Positions 55,001 to 60,399 of a stretch of 64,000 nt of DNA are shown piece after piece. Below the pieces are notes generated by a model. It was not told the DNA's origin. It did no database searches and saw only the letters and a program-made list of their open reading frames with translations. Source of the DNA: Mytilisepta virgata (lineage: Eukaryota; Mollusca; Bivalvia; Mytilida; Mytilidae); assembly GCA_028015205.1 (NCBI GenBank), contig CM051513.1, forward strand, positions 47,992,841 to 48,056,840, in the 5' to 3' direction. Within the stretch, counting starts at the first letter, position 1; each line of letters begins with the position of its first letter. A program made the translations under genes and the position numbers.

Positions 55001-57648
55001 TCCGGCAACAATGGCGCGAAAAACCATCACTTCCGGTTGCGCATGCGCGCAAAACCACTTCCGGGTACTTCCGGTTCCTACGCATGCGCAGATCACACAT
55101 CCGGGTCCTAGCACGTGACTTGCGTCACTTCCGTAAACAAATGGCGGGAAAACCCATAACTTCCGGTTCCGGTTACGTCACTTCCTGTGACGTCATTTCC
55201 GGTTCCGGTGACATCACTTCCGGCACCTCCTCAGCACCTCCTCAAATACTAACTGAACTGTCCCCATATACTACTCTAGCCTGTCAACACTGAGGTTCTG
55301 AGTTCGAATCTCACCTGTGGCGAGGTGTATTCGACTACGATCTTAATTGACAAGCTAACCTAAGGTCGGTGGTACTCTCAGGCTACTACGCCTTCCTCCA
55401 TAAAAAAAAACTGGCCGCCGCGAAATAGCCAAATGTGCCGAAAACGGCGTAAAGACCCAACTGAACAAACAAACAATCTCCTTTGGGGGGTTTACTCCTC
55501 GACATTCTGGATTTTGCTTTTCAATGTTTTAGGCTTCGAGTACAACTAGTGAGTCTAACATCGGCAAAATTTACAAATCGTTGAAACAAGTATCATATAA
55601 TTTACTACATGAGCTATCGAAATTATCAACCCAGCTTGTTTTGACAAGTAAAACGGTGATATTTTTTTGATAGCTAAATCTCTCTTTCAGTGATATATAA
55701 AGGATTTATTTACATTGGAGGGTAGAGTTTTTTAGTGTAGAAAATTTATACACGGATATCAATGTCTTACATTATATATGATATATATTATACAACTACA
55801 GTCTTTTGAAGTGGTAGAAATGAGTTTTAATAGACAAAAAAAAAATTAATACTGACACCCAATGCGAAGATTAATATTATTTTTTAAGTCTATTAAAACT
55901 CATGTCGACCGATACGAAAGAGTAATTGTTTTATTACATAATAATCCATTACCAATAAAGTAACATATTAAATCTAGACTCTTTGACTTTAGATGACTTT
56001 TCATTTATATCTTATAGTTCAAAAGTGGAATAAATATGAATATATGCAATTTCCGATGATCTTGTAGAGTAGGGATTTTCTAGGTTTTTCCTAATTTGGC
56101 AAAATTACGTAATATTTATTATTAATTTTTAAAATCTAATTGAATAAGACGTGGTTATTTTACATAAAACTTCCAAATCTCTATTTGCGTGTGGTTCAGT
56201 TTTCAACTTTATACACAATACCAGTAATGTAGGGTCGTGCAGGGGGATGTGAATACGGATGGGCGTTAACAAAATGTCATATACGACGAAGAAAAATAAA
56301 AGACATGCTCTTGTTCCGGCATTTTGTAGTTTAAACAATTTGCACGAATCAAACCAATATATACCATGTAACATGAAAATACTGTAAAAACGTTGCACTT
56401 AAATAACCTTGTACCAACGCCATAATTTTGCTGAGAAAAATGTGCAATTTTTGTTTATCTCTGCGACAGGCCTTCTAGTCGGATATGTTTCTCTTTATTC
56501 AAAGAGTTGACAATACAACGAATCTCATTGCAAGGTGAATGAAATGAAATTAATTCTGATCGGGCGCCGAAAATGAACCCCGTGATTTCAACGTGATTGA
56601 AATAAAAGTGAAAGCGAAAGTGACAGGAGTTAATATATAATCTTTAATTAAACAATATCAAAATCAACGGAATATCATTACCAATCAGATTATCTCTATC
56701 ACATCATTATGTAAGAAATAATAAAATATACATATATACATCAGAATTTATATACAAAACAGATAAATTCCATTTTTATATTTTAAGTACTATGTTTTGT
56801 AGCGACATCATGCCATCTTTGTCGAGGACCCAAGTTCATATGTGAACTATCACATATGTCAGTAAGATGTAACAGTCCTGAATATCAGTACTGTATAAAT
56901 GATGTTGAAAACCTCATAGATGGTAGTAGATATGTCACAAGAAGGTAAATCTAATAAATTAGTTCAATATGATATGCCTTGTGTTTTATAAGGTCAAGGT
57001 GAAGGGGAATAAATAGCAAAGACGCTGAAGATTTTTAGGTTTCACAATGATTTAGAATAAGATATCGCTTTATATCAACTGGAGTTATTTAATTTGGATA
57101 TAATAATAATCGACCCTTTACTTTTTAGTTAAATAACGAGACCCTTTTAATATTGCCCTCGCTATCATCCAGAGACCCGCCTCGGTGGTTTCGTGGTAGC
57201 GTGTTCGCCTCGAGTGCGGAAGGTCGCTGGTTCGATCCCCGGCCGGGTCAAACCAAAGACATTAACATTGGTTAACAACTGTTATTTATCTCGGAGACTA
57301 ACAAAAGCTGCCAATGTCCGCATTTATTAAATAAATACATATGTAAATTCTACCAAATAAGTCATGAAATGAAATTAAGACATATCATAAAATCAATGAA
57401 ACACAATGAAATGTTATTATAATATAAAATTTTGTATTTAATGTGATTTTAACATTTATAAATGTAGGTGTGCTACCCGAGCTGAATGTGAGAAAGACTG
57501 GATAGCGGAATCTGCAGACAGAAACGAATGCAAAAATTATGATACTCATGTCTTGAAGGATGCCCACTTCATTTGTTCGTTCTGTTGCAAGGGGGATAAC
57601 TGCAATATAGAAACCGTTCCTAGGCATCTTTATATTTCATCATTTTAA
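37031..57648 (+). CDS. secreted two-domain Ly6/uPAR (three-finger) protein gene, seven exons
   Basis: Predicted exons: 37031-37079, 37409-37485, 38614-38685, 39338-39407, 42913-43029, 56803-56944, 57468-57648, with GT-AG junctions and matching phases (1,0,0,1,1,2). The product is about 235 residues. A signal peptide (MYMKTLLLVVILPSCLG) leads into the first domain, LVCYHCDKEADSTKC, CRSTEMC, GCIPKS-ICDKY and the hallmark CCSTNYCN (ten Cys). A Thr-rich linker (TTTPTESNRP, TTINTTLTTT) follows, likely O-glycosylated. The second domain has SCHLCRGPKFIC, CNSPEYQYC, CATRAECEKDW and CSFCCKGDNCN. The stop at 57646-57648 leaves no hydrophobic GPI-type tail, so the protein is probably secreted. Role unknown: Ly6 domains bind proteins. 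Exon 1 and exon 5 boundaries are the least certain. The transposons and the giant palindrome lie in its introns. Confidence 0.75.
39075..39325 (+). repeat. direct tandem duplication, unit about 123 bp
   Basis: A segment with atatgttgagctgttgtata, gcataaattgctgagaacag, aaactgtgc and ggcaaaatgtca is present twice head to tail (about 39080-39200 and 39202-39322) with a few substitutions. The second copy ends just before the pyrimidine tract of Ly6/uPAR exon 4 (39338). Confidence 0.8.
39640..39720. repeat. short inverted repeat 'attgtcggataatat'
   Basis: attgtcggataatat at about 39642 is matched in reverse by atattttccgacaat near 39703, with a loop of about 45 bases. It is a small hairpin in Ly6/uPAR intron 4. 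Confidence 0.55.
40440..40830 (+). repeat. dispersed bivalve repeat, copy 2 (related to 3.8-4.2 kb)
   Basis: Collinear with 3780-4200: cctaaggagcaaa, acaagcacaacaaa, ctgaaaactaaa, ggttaagcagttc, gttcaacaaagtc, ggtagtcacgaatt and gtgggaacaggtc. It extends further here (gtcaatcaattcgcgatg). It resembles a family I recall as frequent in Mytilus. Located in Ly6/uPAR intron 4. Confidence 0.6.
41185..42809 (+). repeat. 45-bp satellite, about 36 units
   Basis: The unit reads roughly cacattcgctataagggatt, ttgtgtcaatatcaaactac, caatg, 45 bp in all. Variants ctatatggg, ctttaaggg, acaatcgc and gggtcaat recur in a shifting order, showing block duplications. Because 45 is a multiple of three and the unit has no stop in some frames, frames of 310 and 514 codons stay open. 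They have a 15-residue periodic peptide and no start context, and I regard them as spurious. The array ends about 100 bases before Ly6/uPAR exon 5. Confidence 0.92.
43310..43468 (+). other. small ORF or first-exon candidate beginning MAEDDIAFLL
   Basis: An ATG in strong context (aagatggcgg) opens 52 codons, acidic in the first half (MAEDDIAFLLSRGELVE, EQEQSEV). A good donor (aaaagtaagg) at 43406/43407 would end a 97-base first exon. It lies in Ly6/uPAR intron 5, just outside the left arm of the giant palindrome. It could be a nested gene's first exon or a remnant. I do not recognise it and see no following exon. Confidence 0.25.
43577..44760 (+). repeat. 31-bp minisatellite, left arm, plus leader blocks
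   Basis: About 28 units of a 31-bp repeat, typified by ctcatcgctgtttttctctt and gctctttactg. They end in more complex leader blocks with cttactcgcgtgctcatttc and tttttggggctacttgtc. On this strand the unit contains no stop in any frame, which produces overlapping long frames (for example 399 and 334 codons) rich in Cys, Phe, Ser and Leu. These are artefacts of the repeat. Confidence 0.9.
44939..45454 (-). CDS. two-module PC4-like (p15) ssDNA-binding protein, left arm copy
   Basis: 171 residues, differing from the right-arm copy (49968-50483) by one visible residue (Thr for Ser after CET). The sequence pattern fits two PC4 modules: KRVDLRFWE with TKTGVSLSLIQWKAL (residues about 48-78), and DVYVTVKSPYPTIWIRKHFI with TKRGIGLDTFEWKELKKII (about 105-155). 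PC4 proteins bind single-stranded or melted DNA in transcription and replication. A TATA-like box (tatataaatag on minus) lies at 45485-45495, about 31 bases before the ATG. It sits beside the minisatellite at the arm's outer side. Confidence 0.7.
   Translation of the reverse strand: MPRKENKTKDQTKRDIVQDAMTDSNIPLKVLLGGGRYAELTEWKGSKRVDLRFWESETVPTKTGVSLSLIQWKALCETTDVLDDLIGRVQDKELVDWTYHLGEDVYVTVKSPYPTIWIRKHFIPRGDWTYRPTKRGIGLDTFEWKELKKIIPLFEEKEPELKTLTDVDFVK
45576..45809 (-). CDS. small BH1/Bcl-2-like ORF, left arm copy
   Basis: The ATG start is taken at 45809 or 45806 (MMDPFQVYE). The frame is open further upstream without an ATG. About 77 residues. The core FEDGVVNQGRLIVLSAF matches the Bcl-2 BH1 pattern (DG-x-N-x-GR-x-V-x-L-x-x-F), followed by CEQFPDWAPHIW. 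Bcl-2 homologues in viruses block apoptosis. Here the length is about half of a full Bcl-2 fold, so it would be partial or very compact. A TATAAAAG box lies at 45840-45847. Assignment is by motif only. Confidence 0.4.
   Translation of the reverse strand: MMDPFQVYERIVTAMFEDGVVNQGRLIVLSAFTRTYCEQFPDWAPHIWTVYHRVDLSKRLELTNENVRFSTNRNGRS
46007..46321 (+). CDS. unrecognised ORF with INVSFGFILRN motif, left arm copy
   Basis: Starts at the ATG of MNEITSATFP, inside a frame open from 45998. About 104 residues. The N-terminal half (FNLQNTTFKINVSFGFILR, TGELRYFHSRTGTNV) looks like a genuine folded protein. The C-terminal third (LLLFAAHRCFSLALL and onward) is translated minisatellite leader, so the natural C-terminus appears lost. 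I recall similar SFGFILRN-ETGELRYY sequences in cnidarian and mollusc mobile-element proteins but cannot name a function. It is divergently transcribed from the BH1-like ORF across about 200 bases. Confidence 0.5.
   Translation: MNEITSATFPDMVRHTFNLQNTTFKINVSFGFILRNAETGELRYFHSRTGTNVLCLDDVRWTSKMAAPILLLFAAHRCFSLALLMMILPHFSFGATCRCFRRCC
46606..47125 (-). pseudogene. C2H2/acidic ORF, left arm copy, 5'-truncated and frameshifted
   Basis: Same gene as 48259-48822 but cut at the inner arm boundary, so it lacks the start and first finger half (it begins at VRHKKNAHG). The acidic middle and AYRDMFDSYRDEIRKHYLGL are intact. It then reads INKDPVHREIK, a phrase I recall as conserved in this family, before a frameshift leads to a stop at 46734. 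Downstream the frame resumes as AVEKRKYLLNRVLND. The right copy lacks four bases in this same place. Confidence 0.6.
47239..47354 (+). repeat. degenerate telomere-like TTAGGG repeats
   Basis: About 116 bp made of ttaggg units interspersed with ttagag, ttaagg, ttagaac and ttatgg variants, for example agggttagggttaga and gagttagggttagggttagg. The G-rich strand is the + strand. TTAGGG is the usual molluscan telomere repeat, so this is an interstitial telomere-like tract at the centre of a palindrome. The minus-strand frame 47166-47408 (Asn/Pro repeats) is its translation and is not a gene. Confidence 0.85.
47370..47612 (+). repeat. two direct 121-bp units
   Basis: cgttcccgtccggaaagact, cattagggtgtt, tttcaggtccgcgttac, cagccatctttgatgtcc and catcaacgagac recur in the same order at 47370-47490 and 47491-47612 with about 10% visible change. 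Related sequence occurs at the end of the SFGFILRN ORF in both arms (49207-49275 and its mirror). Confidence 0.75.
47800..48258 (+). CDS. Cys4 zinc-ribbon-like basic protein, spacer gene
   Basis: 152 codons. Basic N-terminal half (KPQRKRKLLLTKVKRTKR) and a Cys cluster KKCKKCQTNKSFADFYKN with CKGCRRID, C-x2-C-x15-C-x2-C, followed by a helical basic segment (KRLKRDLIRKVKSELQQC). Zinc fingers of the form C-x2-C ... FY-x-N ... C-x2-C are frequent in small proteins of large DNA viruses and phages. I cannot assign a function beyond probable nucleic-acid binding. The stop (48256-48258) directly abuts the ATG of the next ORF at 48259. Unlike the other genes it occurs once, in the spacer. Confidence 0.6.
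   Translation: MASKTPLVDLVVPARYLIPVDLSNTKAKPQRKRKLLLTKVKRTKRLDNTSGGPNKVDPNKKCKKCQTNKSFADFYKNMNICKGCRRIDNEWKRLKRDLIRKVKSELQQCRNEYFAKRLCMNQQAAEEPVSNISTCRTTGTHSAIDYQEIKTS
48259..48822 (+). pseudogene. C2H2/acidic ORF, right arm copy, with two in-frame amber codons
   Basis: Open from ATG 48259 to a TAG at 48700-48702 (147 codons). In the same frame, after a second TAG at 48733-48735, it continues as AVEKRKYLLNRVLNDYDPPP to a TGA at 48820-48822. The N-terminus has a finger-like SKQNFNLVRHKKNAHG with only one of two expected Cys. Then a Ser/Asp/Glu-rich stretch (TDYSDSASDTTTEADNDE), a segment WEVVLNITFQVHQ, and helical AYRDMFDSYRDEIRKHYLGL. A four-base deletion relative to the left arm shifts the part after HQDI. 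Continued protein-like sequence past both TAGs suggests decay of a longer gene. Suppressor readthrough is an alternative. Confidence 0.55.
49101..49415 (-). CDS. unrecognised ORF with INVSFGFILRN motif, right arm copy
   Basis: Mirror copy of the left-arm ORF (46007-46321), with identical predicted protein. Start at the ATG of MNEITSAT (49413-49415). The last third is translated repeat-leader sequence. The genuine part includes FPDMVRHTFNLQNTTFKINV. A palindromic tatatatacatgtatatat at about 49506-49526 lies about 95 bases upstream and may serve as promoter for this gene, for the divergent BH1-like ORF, or for both. Confidence 0.5.
   Translation of the reverse strand: MNEITSATFPDMVRHTFNLQNTTFKINVSFGFILRNAETGELRYFHSRTGTNVLCLDDVRWTSKMAAPILLLFAAHRCFSLALLMMILPHFSFGATCRCFRRCC
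49575..49582 (+). promoter_or_regulatory. TATAAAAG box before the BH1-like ORF
   Basis: A perfect TATA box ends 33 bases before the ATG at 49616 and is mirrored at 45840-45847 in the left arm. Its closeness to the ATG implies a very short 5' leader, as in compact viral genes. Confidence 0.5.
49616..49846 (+). CDS. small BH1/Bcl-2-like ORF, right arm copy
   Basis: 76 residues from ATG 49616 (MDPFQVYERIVTAM). The frame upstream to 49586 is open but has no ATG. The BH1-like core DGVVNQGRLIVLSAF has Gln where Bcl-2 proteins have Trp. It is followed by YCEQFPDWAPHIWTVYHRVD, where a BH2 region would be expected but is not convincing. If real it would act at mitochondria against apoptosis, but the size is marginal. 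One residue differs from the left copy in the untranslated upstream part. The same strand as the PC4-like gene, 122 bases before it. Confidence 0.42.
   Translation: MDPFQVYERIVTAMFEDGVVNQGRLIVLSAFTRTYCEQFPDWAPHIWTVYHRVDLSKRLELTNENVRFSTNRNGRS
49927..49937 (+). promoter_or_regulatory. TATA box before the PC4-like ORF
   Basis: tatataaatag ends 30 bases before the ATG at 49968. The same box is mirrored in the left arm. Both compact genes on this strand therefore have a TATA box at nearly the same distance. Confidence 0.5.
49968..50483 (+). CDS. two-module PC4-like (p15) ssDNA-binding protein, right arm copy
   Basis: 171 residues. Lys-rich start (MPRKENKTKDQTKRD) then two repeats of the PC4 pattern: strand-rich VDLRFWES with GVSLSLIQWKAL, and VYVTVKSPYPTIWIRKHFIP with RGIGLDTFEWKELKKIIPLF. 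The second is the better match to the PC4 K-x-GISL-x-x-x-QW-x-x-L consensus (Phe-Glu-Trp for Glu-Gln-Trp). In a virus-like element it could bind replication or transcription intermediates. It is the last gene before the minisatellite arrays. The opposite strand also has long frames, which are shadows. Confidence 0.7.
   Translation: MPRKENKTKDQTKRDIVQDAMTDSNIPLKVLLGGGRYAELTEWKGSKRVDLRFWESETVPTKTGVSLSLIQWKALCETSDVLDDLIGRVQDKELVDWTYHLGEDVYVTVKSPYPTIWIRKHFIPRGDWTYRPTKRGIGLDTFEWKELKKIIPLFEEKEPELKTLTDVDFVK
50640..53935 (-). repeat. 31-bp minisatellite, right arm, plus leader blocks
   Basis: Leader blocks (50640-51010) contain agcgaaaacagagacaagta, ccccaaaaa and gaaatgagcacgcgagtaag. They are followed by about 95 units of the 31-bp repeat (gagcagtaaagaacaagaga, aaaacagcgat). 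Unit variants differ at a few positions (gagca/acgag, cagtaa/cagcaa/ctacaa, gcgat/gtgat). Blocks of several hundred bases recur: for example 51440-51735 and 51940-52230 are nearly the same, so the array grew by segmental duplication. Frames up to 541 codons on minus are artefacts, because the purine-rich unit lacks stops on its complement. Confidence 0.92.
53936..54738 (+). repeat. leader-like block and ~200-bp direct duplication at the right edge
   Basis: 53936-54000 resembles the leader blocks (agcagcgaaaacaccgacaa). Then a segment with gaccgccgttgctaaggaca, ggtaaggggacataatccaa and gagcgggataaggggagata occurs at 54067-54270 and again at 54477-54725, separated by more 31-bp-like units (54350-54470). 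The left arm has no counterpart, so the right side reaches further into the element or into its flank. Confidence 0.7.
54739..55233 (+). promoter_or_regulatory. GC-rich tandem array of ETS, NRF1, E-box and CRE-like motifs
   Basis: About four units of roughly 120 bp. Each carries acatccgggtcctagcacgtgacttgcgtcacttccggc-type sequence: an E-box CACGTG, GCGTCACTTCCGG (ETS core on the reverse strand), TTGCGCATGCGC and CATGCGCAG (NRF1-like), and further ACTTCCGG sites. The last 80 bases contain TGACGTCA (CRE). I count about 14 ACTTCCGG or ACTTCCGT cores. These are the commonest motifs of CpG-rich metazoan promoters. A composition so unlike the AT-rich surroundings suggests promoter or enhancer activity, possibly belonging to the element. 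The 206-codon frame here is a by-product. Confidence 0.6.
55278..55478 (+). mobile_element. 5'-truncated SINE (family A)
   Basis: It starts inside the tRNA part (gttctgagttcgaatctcac, B box) and lacks the A box. The body ggtcggtggtactctcaggc and the end ggccgccgcgaaatagccaa and aaaacggcgtaaag match the other family A copies. Tail acaaacaaacaa. 5' truncation is typical of target-primed reverse transcription. Confidence 0.85.
55817..55903. repeat. hairpin with 16-bp perfect stem
   Basis: atgagttttaatagac at 55818 is repeated in reverse as gtctattaaaactcat near 55888, with an inner partial stem of A and T runs. A small fold-back repeat in Ly6/uPAR intron 5. Confidence 0.65.
57174..57342 (+). 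mobile_element. tRNA-derived SINE-like repeat (family B-related head)
   Basis: The first 75 bases resemble a tRNA: gacccgc and gccgggtc can pair as an acceptor stem (6 of 7), gtggtttcgtggtagcg resembles an A box and ggttcgatccccggc a B box. The sequence then runs into gggtcaaaccaaagac, the same junction as in the SINE at 21.6-22.0 kb, followed by an AT-rich tail. It is therefore a SINE rather than a tRNA gene. In Ly6/uPAR intron 6. Confidence 0.7.
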
Positions 57649-57710
57649 AAGTATGTACATCTAGGACGGACCTGAACTTTAAAGATGAAGAAAAAGTCTT
57701 GATATAATGT

Positions 57711-57716
57711 AATAAA
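57711..57716 (+). terminator. AATAAA polyadenylation signal for the Ly6/uPAR gene
   Basis: A canonical AATAAA lies 63 bases after the stop codon of the last predicted exon, in a suitable position for 3' end formation. Confidence 0.55.
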
Positions 57717-58635
57717 AGAAGGACATCATACAATATAGATAATACATCACGTAAAACTAATAACAATAGGCAGAAATTATAATTAAAATTCACTATTTCA
57801 CGTCCTTCTGGAATAGACACCCCTGGCAATAGGACGGGTGCCGTTAAGGGAGCAGGACATGCTTACCCTTCCGGAGCACCTGATGTCAGTCCGGGATTTT
57901 TCTGGATTTTTATATATCGGTATATGCATGCTACTTTTAGACAAAAATATTTATAGGTTATGATAAGATATGTAGTTATGATATTAGATGAACATTCATA
58001 CAAAAATACTATAAAAGTTTTGATGTCTTGATCCAGTTAAACAGAATTAAATCATTTCCCTCCAATAGGGTGTTTCCTCTAAGTCATTTTTCATAGCAGA
58101 TATGTTACTATTCTGCGTGTCTCGTTTTGTCGTATTCGTATTTTCATTTCTTCTGCAATAAGAGGGGCATTTCTTCACAAACTTCGAAAAGTATATATAA
58201 AGAACTAAAGCGAGAACATCTTTATACTTATCTTGGTAGGTAGTTTCTGCACCATTCTGAAGTTCCAACGTCACCATAGAAATCCCAATATTCTTTCATT
58301 TATAAGATATTGATCACTGTTTTCGGGGGTTCATTTAAAATAAATATCGCAAGAACGAGACAAACCACGATGGCCAACAAACACATCTGTCGTGTTTGAT
58401 CATTTTGTCTTTCTCGAAATTTATTTTGTAAGTAATTTTATAACAAGATAAATGGTAAAAAATAAAATTACTCCAAAAAGAAAAAAAAACTTAAAAAGAA
58501 TATCGTAGTTACTCCGAAGTATATCCCCGAGTAGACGAGGCGAACGAAGCCTGGTCTCCAACAACCACTTTACGTCTTTCGTTTTGTCTAAACCAGAAAG
58601 CGAAATGTCGTGGAACTTCCGATAATAAATTGACT

Positions 58636-58674
58636 ATGAAGATGGCGGTAGAGAAAATACTTGCTTTACTGATG
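58636..58674 (+). other. possible signal-peptide first exon
   Basis: ATGAAGATGGCG opens a short hydrophobic frame (MKMAVEKILALLM) that reaches a good donor, gatg/gtaaga. The design resembles exon 1 of the Ly6/uPAR gene, and a paralogous gene could begin here, but I find no matching second exon in the next 2 kb. Low support. Confidence 0.2.
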
Positions 58675-58813
58675 GTAAGATGGCTACGTGTCCAAATAGG
58701 AAACTGTATCGACAAAACATTGTGTATGCCAAGGCCTATAGTTGGCCGAAATCATATGAAAATAGTCATATAAATGTTCCAAATGTACGTACAGACTACA
58801 CAAGTGTATTATA

Positions 58814-59194
58814 CACTAGTAACTCAATTTTGATCTTATACGGACATTCTCGTCTTGTTTATTCTTATTTAGTCTTATTTTTCTGCATGTCCATATGTTT
58901 CAACAAAGTAAAGATAACAAGATCAAATCAAGATATATTGCCTTGTAGTCAATCAAGATCGGCTAAGACCTGTTTAGATCAGTTCAGCACAAGTATTGTT
59001 ACAAACATTGAATAATTCTTTCTTAATTTCTTTGAACCGGTCTTAACGTGCCTTGATTGACTGCAAGGCATTATATCTTGTGTTGGTCTTGTTATCTTGA
59101 TTTTGTTTGAAATCTCAGAAATACTAAAAATCAGGACAGTCAAGATTATACAAGACTGAAATGGCTTTATAAGATCAAACTGGTGTTACTAGTG
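58814..59194. mobile_element. 381-bp fold-back MITE
   Basis: The termini cactagtaac at 58814 and gttactagtg at 59185-59194 are inverted. Matching continues inward through tttgatcttata, gtcttgt and, best, agataacaagatcaaatcaa with gccttgtagtcaatcaagat (58914-58972 against 59039-59098). The whole element can fold on itself with a small loop. The flanking duplication is unclear (TA or ATA). No ORF. The 111-codon frame at 58680-59015 crosses it and is not credible. Confidence 0.7.
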
Positions 59195-59241
59195 ATAGAT
59201 ACTGCTTACCAAATATATAGTGTGGAAGAAAAATCCATAAG

Positions 59242-59484
59242 GGGGCCTCGCTAGCCGAGTGGTCTAGGTAGTTCGTCATGACGCCTGTCAGCACTGAGGT
59301 TCTGAGTTCGAATCTCATCTGTGGCGGGGTGTTTTCGACTTCCATCTTAATTGACATGGATAGCAAATATGCGGTGGTTATCTCCGGGTACTCCGGCTTC
59401 TTCCACCAATAAAAACTGGCCGCCGCGAAATAGCCAAAGGTTCTGAAAACGGCGTAAAACCCCAACTAAACAAAGAAACAAATC
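59242..59484 (+). mobile_element. tRNA-derived SINE (family A), complete
   Basis: Head ctagccgagtggtctaggta and ggttctgagttcgaatctca (A- and B-box-like), body ctccgggtactccggcttct, 3' end ggccgccgcgaaatagccaa and aaaacggcgtaaaacccc, tail acaaagaaacaaatc. Flanked by the duplication aaatccataag (59231-59241 and 59485-59495). Confidence 0.9.
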
Positions 59485-60002
59485 AAATCCATAAGCACAG
59501 AAAGCTGTCAGTCCATCGGCCAAAGGTAAACCTTGCTTCAAAACTGAAGACGGCGATCGCATTTTTTTCTGCAAAATAAAAATAAAATTGTGATATTGAA
59601 AACGACTACAAGATAGGCAATAACTATTCCTGTTAGATACATATCTATTATATTTCATTCTATATCTGGTATTTTCGTAAATGTGGTGTGGACTAGAACA
59701 TTTCTCGGTGATGTTGTAGTTTTGAGAACTGTCGCTGTGATCCAGTTCAACTCTGCCATGTTTCTGAAATCAGATATGAAATCAGAGGTATTTCCTGATG
59801 AAGTATTCATTTCATGAAAGTAAGTCTGCTTGGGTGATAAAGGGTTTTACCCTACGGAAACTGAATATAGTACACATATACGCCCATACAATGATTATAA
59901 TGAGCAATTTGTGCATTTTTATATCGAACGGGATTGGCTCTAGCGTTGAAGTTGTGGGTATCTACGATAATTGGTATACATATTTCATTGATATAACTAG
60001 GC

Positions 60003-60399
60003 ACCTGCGATGGATCACGGGGGATCAACCCATAGAGCTGCCTAGCGCGTCCCCAGGTGGCGGATAGGGGAGACCCTCTGGTTGGGGGGTTGTCAGGTTA
60101 TAATACGGAAAGCCTGGCCGCGGACCATAGTGGTCACGTGTTAGGAGAATGCCACACTCCCTGCACGCTAAAGACCCCTTCTGTAGTTTTCGAAAAAGAG
60201 CAGGCTAACGCCGCTACAGAAGGCTAAATTATCCGACCCTACCCAACCATCCTCCTTTCACAGTGGCAGTCAAAATTGGTTACCCTTTGTGTCCTGACCC
60301 ACCCCTATTTGAATTGTTTAATAAATTGAGCTGGTTCTCGTCCTGAAGAAGCATGAAATATTTGCCACTGGATGTTAAGCAACAATCAATCAATCAATC
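60003..60399 (+). mobile_element. short LINE-derived or SINE-like element with CAAT tail
   Basis: A GC-rich head with cgtccccaggtggcggatag, then gtggtcacgtgttaggagaa and cacgctaaagacccc. The 3' end has ttctcgtcctgaagaagcat, gccactggatgttaagcaac and a run of CAAT units. The 3' part aligns loosely with the 3' ends of the two LINE copies (ttctcgccgtgatattggct ... ggcgttaaa then CAAT). It has no ORF and is probably an internally deleted LINE or a LINE-dependent SINE. A 6-bp cattga near both ends may be the target duplication. Confidence 0.6.

Noticed and set aside
54673..55293. 206-codon frame on + across the GC-rich array
   Set aside because: The peptide simply mirrors the tandem motif units (RDLRHFRQQ repeats). 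The opposite strand is partly open too. Better explained as regulatory or repeat DNA.
56129..56398. 89-codon minus frame in Ly6/uPAR intron 5
   Set aside because: No domain, no splice sites with consistent phase, and composition typical of AT-rich noncoding DNA.
57174..57250. Genuine tRNA gene
   Set aside because: The tRNA-like fold is followed directly by the same aaaccaaagac body as the SINE at 21.6-22.0 kb, and the anticodon arm is poor.
58047..58277. 76-codon minus frame with a hydrophobic segment and basic tail (VLALVLYIYF, KKCPSYCRR)
   Set aside because: It could be a terminal exon of a membrane protein, but no upstream exon or convincing acceptor with matching phase was found.
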